A DNA stretch of 43,587 nt, taken from NCBI GenBank assembly GCA_016291375.1, contig JAEEXE010000006.1, forward strand, positions 1 through 43,587. The letters run 5' to 3'. Below are positions 24,974-33,057 of this stretch, piece by piece. Position 1 is the first letter of the stretch; each line of letters begins with the position of its first letter. The notes beneath the pieces were generated by a model. It saw only the letters and a program-made list of their open reading frames with translations. It ran no database searches and was not told the DNA's origin. The position numbers and the translations under genes were made by a program. This stretch comes from Butyrivibrio sp. (lineage in GTDB: Bacteria; Bacillota; Clostridia; Lachnospirales; Lachnospiraceae).

Positions 24974-26056
24974 TTAAATCTTATTGGTAATGATCCCGCC
25001 ACCAAGAACAATATCCCCATCATACAATACTGCTGACTGGCCGGGAGTTATTGCTCTTTGAGGTTCGTCAAATATAAGCTTTGCTTTTCCGTTATCCATA
25101 GGATACAAAGTCGCAGGCTGTTCCTTATGTCTGTAACGGATCTTAGCAGAGCATCTTACTTCGCTCTTTGGCATATCCCCGGTGATCCAATGGAAATCTC
25201 TTATTATAAGCTCTTTTTCAAAGAGATCTTCATTGTCTGATAGGATAACCTGATTGTTCTCAACATCAATCTTGCTGACATAGAGCCTTCTGTCAGCCGG
25301 AACACCAAGTCCTCTTCTCTGTCCGATAGTATAGTTAATAAGGCCTTCATGCTCTCCAAGAACGTTACCTTTATTATCAACTATTTTCCCCTTTGGGTAA
25401 TCCTTACCGGTATATCTCTTTATCATTCCGGCGTAGTCACCATCAGGAACAAAGCATATATCCTGACTCTCGCTCTTATGCGAAGTTACAAAACCATTCT
25501 CATCGGCAATCTCTCTAACCTGGGTCTTATTGAATTCTCCCAGAGGAAAAAGAGTATGTGAAAGCTGCTCTTCTGTCAGATCATAAAGAACATAGCTCTG
25601 GTCCTTGTTAAGGTCTTTTGCCTTCAAAAGATAGAAATGACCGTCTCTCTCTTCTATCCTTGCATAGTGTCCCGTAACGATATAGTCGTATCCAAGCTCT
25701 CTTCCCTTATTGTACAGGCTGTCGAACTTAAGATATCTGTTGCATCTAATACAAGGATTTGGAGTCTCACCAACCTCATAGCTATGAATGAAGGGCTCAA
25801 TTACTTTCTCTCTAAATTCAGCTTCATAGTGATATATATTGTAGGGTATACCTATCTTATCGCACACTGCCCTTGCATCATTGGTATCCTCAATGCTGCA
25901 GCAGGTTCCAAGAAGATCCATACCTACTATGTCATTTTCATATAGGCGCATGGTACATCCCATGCACTCATATCCTCTCTTTGCAACTTCAAAGGCGGCA
26001 ACACTACTGTCAACACCGCCGCTCATTGCAATAAGAGCCTTCTTATTATTACTCAT
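24974..26056 (-). CDS. mnmA: tRNA-specific 2-thiouridylase
   Basis: MnmA transfers sulfur to U34 of tRNA-Lys, -Glu and -Gln to form s2U. The 360-residue protein has the PP-loop ATP motif AMSGGVDSS (10-18), the catalytic pair Cys102 (ETPNPCIRCN) and Cys201 (SQDICFVPDG), and the HYARI substrate region. The C-terminal beta-barrel contains GQRRGLGVPA. I start at the ATG at 26056, where GGAG lies 5-6 nt upstream; the frame continues 7 codons further. It is convergent with lacI and 88 bp downstream of cobQ. Confidence 0.97.
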   Translation of the reverse strand: MSNNKKALIAMSGGVDSSVAAFEVAKRGYECMGCTMRLYENDIVGMDLLGTCCSIEDTNDARAVCDKIGIPYNIYHYEAEFREKVIEPFIHSYEVGETPNPCIRCNRYLKFDSLYNKGRELGYDYIVTGHYARIEERDGHFYLLKAKDLNKDQSYVLYDLTEEQLSHTLFPLGEFNKTQVREIADENGFVTSHKSESQDICFVPDGDYAGMIKRYTGKDYPKGKIVDNKGNVLGEHEGLINYTIGQRRGLGVPADRRLYVSKIDVENNQVILSDNEDLFEKELIIRDFHWITGDMPKSEVRCSAKIRYRHKEQPATLYPMDNGKAKLIFDEPQRAITPGQSAVLYDGDIVLGGGIITNKI

Positions 26057-26144
26057 CTTAGCTCCGTATATACACAATAAATTCTATACATTCACATATA
26101 GATTATTATAGTATGTTCAATTTATTATCTATCATATAGTATTA

Positions 26145-27611
26145 TCAAACCCTGGCATTTGACAAGCATGAATATATATAATCCATATTCATATGTGCCC
26201 TGATAGTATCCGCAAGTATATTATACTGACTTTCCTTGAACGCAGAATAAGAAAGACCTGATGAGAATTTTTTACCAAAGCTTGCTACAATGGAGGCAGC
26301 TATACCATCCTCATCAAAAAGTCCGTGAACATAGCTTCCGTATACATTTTCTCCGTTGCTAAGAACCACATCTCCAAAAAGCTCATCACCATCTCCTTTA
26401 GTAATGCCCATGTGTATCTCATATCCCCTGTACTCTTTGTCACTAATTCCTTCAAAGACTCCCTTGGGAAAAGAGATCTTGCCGGAAACTTGTTTCCTGA
26501 TCTTGTCATCTCCTATCATAGTATCAATATCTAGAAGCCCGATTCCCGAAATCTCTGTAACAGTAGACTCGATTGACCCTCTGTCGCTGATCTTATTGCC
26601 AAGCATCTGGAAACCTCCGCAGATGCCAAAAACCGGTTTATTTATAGCAAAGCGCTTGATCTGAGCTTCAAGTCCACTCTCTCTAAGCCACTTCATATCC
26701 ATAATAGTATTCTTACTACCCGGAAGTATGATCATATCCGGATCACCAAGATCATACGAACTGTCAATATACCTTACGCTTACGCCCTCAAGCATCTCAA
26801 AAGCTCCAAAATCAGTAAAATTGGAGATCCTTGGATATCTTATAACTGCTATATCAATGTCACCAATACTAGCGCCGGTAGATTTGTCAAACTTATCAGT
26901 AAGGGAATCCTCATCATCAACCTTAATATTCATATAGGGAATAACTCCGGCGGTTTTAATTCCTGTTTTTTCTGTGATCATATCAATTCCTGAATCGAGT
27001 AAGGTCACATCCCCTCTGAACTTGTTAATGATAAATCCCTTTATTCTCGCTCTTTCTGCATCATCTAAAAGCATTGTTGTTCCATAGAGCTGCGCAAAAA
27101 CTCCGCCTCTATCAATATCACCAACGAGCAAGACCGGAGAATCAACAAGTTCTGCCATTCCCATATTGACAATATCATTATCTTTAAGATTAATCTCAGC
27201 GGGACTTCCCGCTCCTTCGATAACGATAATATCATTATTATCTGCAAGGGTCTTAAAAGCTTTTTTTATATCGGGAAGAAGTTTTTTCTTATAGGCAAAG
27301 TATTCTCTGGCTGTCATATTCCCTAGTACTTCTCCGTTTACTATAACTTGCGACCCTACATCACTTGTAGGCTTTAGGAGTATGGGATTCATACATACCA
27401 AGGGCTCTGTTTCCGCGCACTCTGCCTGCATCACTTGTGCCCTACCCATTTCAAGGCCTTCTGAAGTAATGAATGAATTAAGTGCCATATTCTGGGATTT
27501 AAAAGGCGCACATTTATATCCGTCTTGTTTAAAAACGCGCAGTAAGCCGCCAACTATTAAACTTTTACCGGCACCCGACATAGTGCCTTGAATCATAATT
27601 ACTTTTGCCAT
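26145..27611 (-). CDS. cobQ: Cobyric acid synthase
   Basis: CobQ (CbiP) amidates four carboxyl side chains of adenosylcobyrinate diamide using glutamine and ATP. The 488-residue protein has the N-terminal dethiobiotin-synthetase-like ATPase domain ([14 protein letters not shown], 4-17; [28 protein letters not shown]) and a class I glutamine amidotransferase domain (about 255-450) with the nucleophile region [12 protein letters not shown] and the histidine in GSYVHGLFD. No other cobalamin gene is adjacent; it may serve salvage or a scattered pathway. It lies downstream of mscL, with that gene's terminator between them. Confidence 0.96.
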   Translation of the reverse strand: MAKVIMIQGTMSGAGKSLIVGGLLRVFKQDGYKCAPFKSQNMALNSFITSEGLEMGRAQVMQAECAETEPLVCMNPILLKPTSDVGSQVIVNGEVLGNMTAREYFAYKKKLLPDIKKAFKTLADNNDIIVIEGAGSPAEINLKDNDIVNMGMAELVDSPVLLVGDIDRGGVFAQLYGTTMLLDDAERARIKGFIINKFRGDVTLLDSGIDMITEKTGIKTAGVIPYMNIKVDDEDSLTDKFDKSTGASIGDIDIAVIRYPRISNFTDFGAFEMLEGVSVRYIDSSYDLGDPDMIILPGSKNTIMDMKWLRESGLEAQIKRFAINKPVFGICGGFQMLGNKISDRGSIESTVTEISGIGLLDIDTMIGDDKIRKQVSGKISFPKGVFEGISDKEYRGYEIHMGITKGDGDELFGDVVLSNGENVYGSYVHGLFDEDGIAASIVASFGKKFSSGLSYSAFKESQYNILADTIRAHMNMDYIYSCLSNARV

Positions 27612-27630
27612 ACTCTAATTTCCTATGATA

Positions 27631-27661
27631 TAAAAATGAAGCAGCACTTTCATGCTGCTTC
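27631..27661 (-). terminator. Intrinsic terminator after mscL
   Basis: A perfect 9-bp stem (GAAGCAGCA / TGCTGCTTC, 27638-27661) with a 6-nt loop is followed on the minus strand by ATTTTTA. It lies 15 bp after the mscL stop. Confidence 0.88.
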
Positions 27662-27676
27662 TTAATAGAAATCTTA

Positions 27677-28165
27677 TTACTCTGTGATCTCTGATGTACA
27701 GTGAGGACATCTTGTAGCGTCGATCGGAATCTCTGTTTTGCAGCGAGGACAGATCTTTGTTGTTGCAGGAGCCTCTTCCTGTTCCTTGTTGAACTTGTTG
27801 GTAACGCCGTTCATTACCTTAACAAGAGCAAAGATAACAACTGCCATCAGTAAGAAATTGATAACTACGGTAATGAATGTTCCGTAATTAACTGTAACAG
27901 CACCGGCCTCTTTGGCAGCTTCCAATGTTGAGTAAGTTCCGCCATCGAGAGTAAAGAACATGTTGTTGAAATCAATTCCACCGGTAATGATACTTATGAA
28001 TGGCATGATAATGTCATCAACAAGTGATGATATGATCTTCTGGAATGCACCACCGATGATAACACCGACTGCCATATCCAGAACATTGCCGCGCATGATG
28101 AACTCGCGGAACTCAGCTGCCAAACCTTTACCTTTTCCTGCTACATTTTTCAAGTTGTCTTTCAT
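27677..28165 (-). CDS. mscL: Large-conductance mechanosensitive channel with C-terminal zinc ribbon
   Basis: MscL is a pentameric inner-membrane channel that opens under membrane tension during osmotic down-shock. TM1 and its gate (EFIMRGNVLDMAVGVIIGGA) and TM2 (TFITVVINFLLMAVVIFALV) are intact. The usual cytoplasmic helix is followed by an added zinc ribbon, CPRCKTEIPIDATRCPHC, giving 162 residues instead of the typical 130-140. Two ATGs are possible: 28165, which GGGAG precedes by a normal 9 nt, and 28171, which would give two more residues but a very short spacing. An extended -10 (TGCTATAAT, 28218-28226) lies upstream. It is monocistronic. Confidence 0.95.
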   Translation of the reverse strand: MKDNLKNVAGKGKGLAAEFREFIMRGNVLDMAVGVIIGGAFQKIISSLVDDIIMPFISIITGGIDFNNMFFTLDGGTYSTLEAAKEAGAVTVNYGTFITVVINFLLMAVVIFALVKVMNGVTNKFNKEQEEAPATTKICPRCKTEIPIDATRCPHCTSEITE

Positions 28166-28217
28166 ACCCATTCTCTCCCATTCGATAATACTTCTACAAA
28201 TTTGTATTACACTTGAA

Positions 28218-28226
28218 ATTATAGCA
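28218..28226 (-). promoter_or_regulatory. Extended -10 promoter for mscL
   Basis: On the minus strand TGCTATAAT gives a perfect TATAAT with a TGn extension, about 55 bp upstream of mscL. The -35 is poor, as is usual for extended -10 promoters. A 12-bp perfect palindrome (TACAAATTTGTA, 28195-28206) lies in the leader. Confidence 0.55.
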
Positions 28227-28276
28227 CATATTGGCTAAAATGAAATAGTTGTAGATACAATTTAGCGGATTTTAGC

Positions 28277-28282
28277 TATAAT
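28277..28282 (+). promoter_or_regulatory. -10 element for tRNA-Gly
   Basis: A perfect TATAAT lies 12 bp before the tRNA 5' end. No good -35 sits at 16-18 bp; the nearest, TTGTAG at 28249-28254, is 22 bp away. The short distance implies almost no 5' leader. Confidence 0.45.
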
Positions 28283-28294
28283 TAATCACAATTC

Positions 28295-28365
28295 GCAGAT
28301 GTAGTTCATCGGTAGAATGCAAGCTTCCCAAGCTTGAAAGGCGGGTTCGACTCCCGTCATCTGCT
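28295..28365 (+). tRNA. tRNA-Gly (anticodon CCC)
   Basis: The 71-nt sequence folds as a full cloverleaf: acceptor GCAGATG/CATCTGC, a short D arm, anticodon stem CAAGC/GCTTG with loop TTCCCAA (anticodon CCC, reading GGG), T arm CGGG-TTCGACT-CCCG, and discriminator T. CCA is not encoded. Its last base is also the last base of the solute-binding lipoprotein gene on the other strand. Confidence 0.95.
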
Positions 28366-30653
28366 TATCCGTTTTCACTTACACAGATTGATGCTCTGCT
28401 CTGTATGATCTTGGCAACTTCTTCCGCCGTCTTCTGTCCTGCAAAATATGCAGATGCTTCTTCACTTATAATAGTTGCAATTTTCTCACCCACAGGAGCA
28501 GCTTTATGAGCAGAAAGAACAATATCTTTCACACAGTCTACTTCTTCCTGAGTTAAAGGTTTTAATTTAATAGCCTCATCTCCAATATAAAACATATCAT
28601 CTATAGGTTTCTTTTCTCCGTTAACCATTTCATAAGGTTCTTGCATTGCTTGCTGAGCGCAGGATTCAAAGGCCTTCTTAGTAACCGGTAATTCATATTC
28701 CTTTTCATTCTGATACTCATCCTTCCACAGCTGTTTGATAAATTCCCATGCTACTTCGGGATATTCTGTCTGTGCGCTGATCGCCATCTGTGACGTCGGG
28801 TAAAGAATAGGATCACCACTTCCAAAAGGATTGACGAACACAAGATCTTCTCCGAATATTCCCTGTTTTAAACATGCATATCGCCTAAATCCCTCAATAT
28901 ATGACTCTTCAAAAAGAGCAAGTCCCTTCTTATAATTAACCTCTATCTCACGATCATATTTATCACCGTTAAATTCAACCGGGAATTTACCTGCAAATTC
29001 AAGTAATTCTATAAATTCCTTAGAATCAAATGAACATTTTTTATTCTTAAGATCTATAAAGTTGTTGTCACCAAATACGATTCCGTCAAACAACATAATA
29101 TCATTTGTCATGTATCCAAAAGCAATCTCATGAGGAGCATTTTGCTCTGCCATTATGGCTTCACATTCTTTAATGTTCAAGGCTTTCCGATCTTTGAGAT
29201 AACTCTTCTTAGTAGCAAAAGTTGCCACATTGAACCCATCTATCAATGTATACATCTTCCCATCTGTGGTCATAGCATCGATGATATTGGGAAGGATATC
29301 GTCTGCACTAAATTCCTTGTCCTTATCAAGGAAGGGTTTTAGGTCACATAAAAGATCTTTTTTTATGTATTTATCTTCATAGCCCGAGCTCAAACACATA
29401 ATATCGGGAACATTACCTGATACTATATCCATATCAAGTTTATTATGACCGGCATACCAGTCTGTATCAGTCTCATATTTGGAATAATCAACCAGCTTTA
29501 TCCTATATTCATCATTTGCCTTATTGAAGCTAGTCACACAGTCCTTGAGTCTGGGAGTCGGACTAGCTGTTGCCAGTGTAAGGATCTTCTGATCTTTTAC
29601 CTGATCTGCGGGAACCTTAGTAAGTTTAACAACACTAAAATTGTAATTATAATCCGGGATCATAGCTATAAATTCATTATCACTTGTAGCTACAATTTCA
29701 AGGCATGATCCGGATGATAAATCTATGTTTGAATCAACATAGTCCATAAGTTTATCAACAGTGTTATTTTCTACCGAATAACCATATATAGCCCGCTCTG
29801 TCTCAAGATATAGCTCATATTTACCATAACCTGTCAGGAGTCTGTCAGTACCTTTACCCGTATTAAAGCTTTCGTTATTAAAGGCTTCAATTCCATCTGA
29901 AATCTGCCCCTTTTCAAGATCAATGTCATAAACCTTTTCGGAATCCATTCCATAAATCTTACCACTGCATCCCTTTGTGATCTGCATTCCACCTATAGAT
30001 GCTTTACCGGTATATTCCTCTTTGCTGATAATAGTCTTAAATCCCTCATTGAAGGAAAAAGACTCTATGCCTCTGTTTGTGCTAAGAACTATACTGTCAC
30101 CATCCAAAACAATGGTAGAATATATTGTAAAATCTTCTGACTCAGTATCTTCAGGCTCAAGATCGTAAGTTTCTACAACCTTTCCATCTTTATCAATCTT
30201 AACAAACTCTTTTAAAGGATCTTCATTGTCTCCCTGAGGGATGAAATGACATGCAACAAAGCCACCGTCAGATGTGATATCCTCGGAATTATAATAGTCT
30301 CCTTTTTCGCCGGGAAGCTTTAAACACTCGGCATCGCTTCCATCAAGATTAAAAGATACCAGATCAGACTCTGTGCTTGAATAATATGCAAAGCAATATA
30401 TTCTGTCATTGACCCTCTTTAGATCTGATGGAAATAATCCCACAAGCTCAAGTGCTTCAATATTCAATTCCTCACTCTTATATACGTAATCCTTGGACTG
30501 CGTACTTGCTTCAGATATGATATTGTCCTTTTCTGCAGGCTTGTTTGCAAAAGCCTTATCCTTGTCTTTCCCGCAACCTGCTAAAAAAAAGCTGCTCATG
30601 AAGATGGTCATGGCAATGCCCAGGCCTCTTCTTAGTTTCCCCTTCATATTCAT
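28365..30653 (-). CDS. Solute-binding lipoprotein with large N-terminal domain (paralogue 1)
   Basis: The 762-residue lipoprotein has a signal peptide with lipobox FFLAGC (Cys27). The N-terminal domain (about 55-345) has repeated short beta-rich units with DG turns and could be propeller-like; it is not recognised. The C-terminal domain (about 355-762) matches family 1 extracellular solute-binding proteins (KILTLATASP, LDMDIVSGNVPDIMCLSS, MAISAQTEYPEVAWEFIKQL). The ligand is unknown, probably a glycan or peptide. I start at 30653 because AAGGG lies 8 nt upstream. It is the third and last of three tandem paralogues and ends tail to tail against tRNA-Gly with no clear intrinsic terminator. Confidence 0.9.
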   Translation of the reverse strand: MNMKGKLRRGLGIAMTIFMSSFFLAGCGKDKDKAFANKPAEKDNIISEASTQSKDYVYKSEELNIEALELVGLFPSDLKRVNDRIYCFAYYSSTESDLVSFNLDGSDAECLKLPGEKGDYYNSEDITSDGGFVACHFIPQGDNEDPLKEFVKIDKDGKVVETYDLEPEDTESEDFTIYSTIVLDGDSIVLSTNRGIESFSFNEGFKTIISKEEYTGKASIGGMQITKGCSGKIYGMDSEKVYDIDLEKGQISDGIEAFNNESFNTGKGTDRLLTGYGKYELYLETERAIYGYSVENNTVDKLMDYVDSNIDLSSGSCLEIVATSDNEFIAMIPDYNYNFSVVKLTKVPADQVKDQKILTLATASPTPRLKDCVTSFNKANDEYRIKLVDYSKYETDTDWYAGHNKLDMDIVSGNVPDIMCLSSGYEDKYIKKDLLCDLKPFLDKDKEFSADDILPNIIDAMTTDGKMYTLIDGFNVATFATKKSYLKDRKALNIKECEAIMAEQNAPHEIAFGYMTNDIMLFDGIVFGDNNFIDLKNKKCSFDSKEFIELLEFAGKFPVEFNGDKYDREIEVNYKKGLALFEESYIEGFRRYACLKQGIFGEDLVFVNPFGSGDPILYPTSQMAISAQTEYPEVAWEFIKQLWKDEYQNEKEYELPVTKKAFESCAQQAMQEPYEMVNGEKKPIDDMFYIGDEAIKLKPLTQEEVDCVKDIVLSAHKAAPVGEKIATIISEEASAYFAGQKTAEEVAKIIQSRASICVSENG

Positions 30654-30707
30654 TTTCTTTTCCCTTTTCCTTTTATAGCTTATATAAATATCTAATTGAT
30701 TCAAAGA

Positions 30708-33011
30708 TCAATTACTTTCATTAACATATATAGATGCTCTGTTCTGAATGATACCTGCAACTTCTTCTGCGGATTTCTGGCCGCTAAAGTACGCAGGAGC
30801 CTCTTCTGTTATAATCTTTTGAATCTCTTCGTTATAGCTGCTCACCTTGTCAACAGAATGAATAAAATCCGAAACCTTATTTACTTCCTCCTGTGTCAAA
30901 GGCTCTAACTTGATTTCTTCGCTTCCTACAAGGTAAGTGTCCTGATAATACTCTTTACCGCCTCCGTAGAGTCTTCTATATGGATAGTCCATAGAATTAT
31001 TGGCAGCATACTCCAAGCCTTCTTCCGTCACAGGAAAGCCATATTCAAACTGTCTTTTCTGTATATATTCCACACTCCAAAATCTCTTGATAAAATCCCA
31101 TGCAGCTTCTACATTACTACTCTGTGCGCTTATGGCATATCTAGCGCCCGATATGATTACGGATTCATTCTTGCCTTCATCATTTGGATATCCTATAAAT
31201 GAAATCTCCTCGCCTATAATAGCTTGCTTAAGATCACGATAATGCCTGAATCCATACAGCTTATCGAATAGAAAGACTGATTTACCACTTCTGTATAAAG
31301 CATACGAATCATCACCAAATTGGCCATCATCTACCTTCGCCGGAAATTTACCGGCAAATTCAAGGAGTTTTATAAAATCTTCTGAGTCAAAAGAACATTT
31401 CTTCTCATCAAGATCTATAAATTTATCGCCCGAATATATGATGCCATTTTCAAGTACTCCCATATTGTCTATAGGACCAAATGCTGTATCATATTTAAGA
31501 TCTGCTGCAGACAAAATATCATCACAGTCTTTGAAATTAAGGGTATTACTATCCTTACTGTATTTCTGGTTAGCAAAACCGGTACCAATATAAAAATCAG
31601 TGATAAGAGTATACATCTTATCATTTTCTGTCATAGCATCAAGAAGAGAAGGCAGTATCTTAATGTTCTTAAAATCCTCGTCTTTTTCAAACAAAGGCTT
31701 ATAATCGTAAAACATGCCCTTTCTCAAATATTTTTCATAATCCTGTCTTTCATCAAAGAACATGATATCCGGAATTTTCCCGGACATAATATCCATATCA
31801 AGCTTTTGGTATGCTTCATCCTTTGCGCTGTCAGAAAGATCACCATTGGTGTAATCTATAATCTTTATCTGATAATCTTCACTTTCCCTATTAAACTTAA
31901 CCGCTTCTTGTCTTGCTCTCCAGTCTATTCCTGCGCCGGCTAAAGTAATGATCTTTTTATCCTTAACCTGATCAGCGGGAACTTTAGACAGCCTTACAAG
32001 ACTGTATGTATAGTCAAAGCCCGGAATAGCCGCTATAATCTCTGTATCACTAAAGCCAATCGCTGTAGTGATACCAAGATCAAGTTCTATGGATGAATCG
32101 TTGTAATCTGCTATCTTTATTACTTCATCCTTCTGTGCATCATAGCCATAGAAAGAATCAGGGGTTGAGCAAAATACATCATAACCATTTCCGCCAAAAA
32201 ATCCCGTTCCATATTCAATTATAGATGTAAGAGCAGCAACATTCTCAGATAATTCGCCCTTTTTGATATCAAGCTTTTTGACAAACGAACTATTTCCAAA
32301 ATCAGTGGCATAAATCTGACCGTCACTACCTTTATAAAGCTTAAGGAACGTTTCGGTCCCGTTTATTTTGGAATCTAAAACAGTCTTAAATCCTGAATCA
32401 AAAGAGACCTCAAGTACTCCTTCATTAGTTGAAGTAATCAGCTCTCCATCATCTGTAAGTACAAGCGAATAAATAAATAAATTATCTTTTAACTTGGATT
32501 TTTCATTACAATTAAGGCTGTTTACAACATTTCCCTTATTGTCGATCTGTTCTATAGACATATCTAAGTGAGGGGCCAGACCTATAGTCCTTACTTTGTT
32601 TTCCTCACCCTCTTTGATATCTCTGTCTTTGGTCCTGTATATATAGCAGCTTCCATCTTCCAGGAAACAAAAATAAGGAATATTTTCTCCCAAGCCAAGA
32701 GAAATATCGTAACTTTGTACATCACTTCCATCAGGTTTAAAAGATATAACCTGTGCTTTTTCTTTGTCTATAACATATCCAAGATATATTCTGTCCCCTA
32801 TAAGCTCAAGCGCATTTACAGCCCCTTTGCTAAGATCAATACCATCAAGTTTAATATCTTCAGGTTTGTATACATATTCCTTGACAGTTTCCATCTCTTT
32901 TTCTAAGACGCTTTCTTTCTTGGCATTTCCACATCCTGCAAGGACTGATAATGCCATACAAAAAGTCATAGCAAAGCTAAGGCCACGTTTTATGACGCCT
33001 TTTACCTTCAT
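30708..33011 (-). CDS. Solute-binding lipoprotein with large N-terminal domain (paralogue 2)
   Basis: The 767-residue lipoprotein has lipobox SVLAGC (Cys27), the uncharacterised N-terminal domain (about 45-355, with GIDLSKGAVNALELIGDRIY) and a C-terminal solute-binding domain introduced by the linker RLSKVPADQVKDKKIITLAG shared with both neighbours. Conserved segments include LDMDIMSGKIPDIMFFDERQ, KKCSFDSEDFIKLLEFAGKF and the C-terminal APAYFSGQKSAEEVAGIIQN. AAGGAAGG lies 8 nt before the ATG. The solute-binding half diverges most around the expected ligand cleft, so substrate specificity may differ from its paralogues. It lies 54 bp upstream of paralogue 1 and 46 bp downstream of paralogue 3. 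Confidence 0.9.
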   Translation of the reverse strand: MKVKGVIKRGLSFAMTFCMALSVLAGCGNAKKESVLEKEMETVKEYVYKPEDIKLDGIDLSKGAVNALELIGDRIYLGYVIDKEKAQVISFKPDGSDVQSYDISLGLGENIPYFCFLEDGSCYIYRTKDRDIKEGEENKVRTIGLAPHLDMSIEQIDNKGNVVNSLNCNEKSKLKDNLFIYSLVLTDDGELITSTNEGVLEVSFDSGFKTVLDSKINGTETFLKLYKGSDGQIYATDFGNSSFVKKLDIKKGELSENVAALTSIIEYGTGFFGGNGYDVFCSTPDSFYGYDAQKDEVIKIADYNDSSIELDLGITTAIGFSDTEIIAAIPGFDYTYSLVRLSKVPADQVKDKKIITLAGAGIDWRARQEAVKFNRESEDYQIKIIDYTNGDLSDSAKDEAYQKLDMDIMSGKIPDIMFFDERQDYEKYLRKGMFYDYKPLFEKDEDFKNIKILPSLLDAMTENDKMYTLITDFYIGTGFANQKYSKDSNTLNFKDCDDILSAADLKYDTAFGPIDNMGVLENGIIYSGDKFIDLDEKKCSFDSEDFIKLLEFAGKFPAKVDDGQFGDDSYALYRSGKSVFLFDKLYGFRHYRDLKQAIIGEEISFIGYPNDEGKNESVIISGARYAISAQSSNVEAAWDFIKRFWSVEYIQKRQFEYGFPVTEEGLEYAANNSMDYPYRRLYGGGKEYYQDTYLVGSEEIKLEPLTQEEVNKVSDFIHSVDKVSSYNEEIQKIITEEAPAYFSGQKSAEEVAGIIQNRASIYVNESN

Positions 33012-33057
33012 ATTTCTATCCTTCCTTTTATAAGCGCGTTGTTAATGTTTTCCTAAA

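Noticed and set aside
28295..28365. tRNA-Gly as an integration site for a mobile element carrying the 15-kb operon
   Set aside because: No integrase, no direct repeat of the tRNA 3' end and no transposase were seen within the window; the right end of the operon is outside it, so this cannot be supported.
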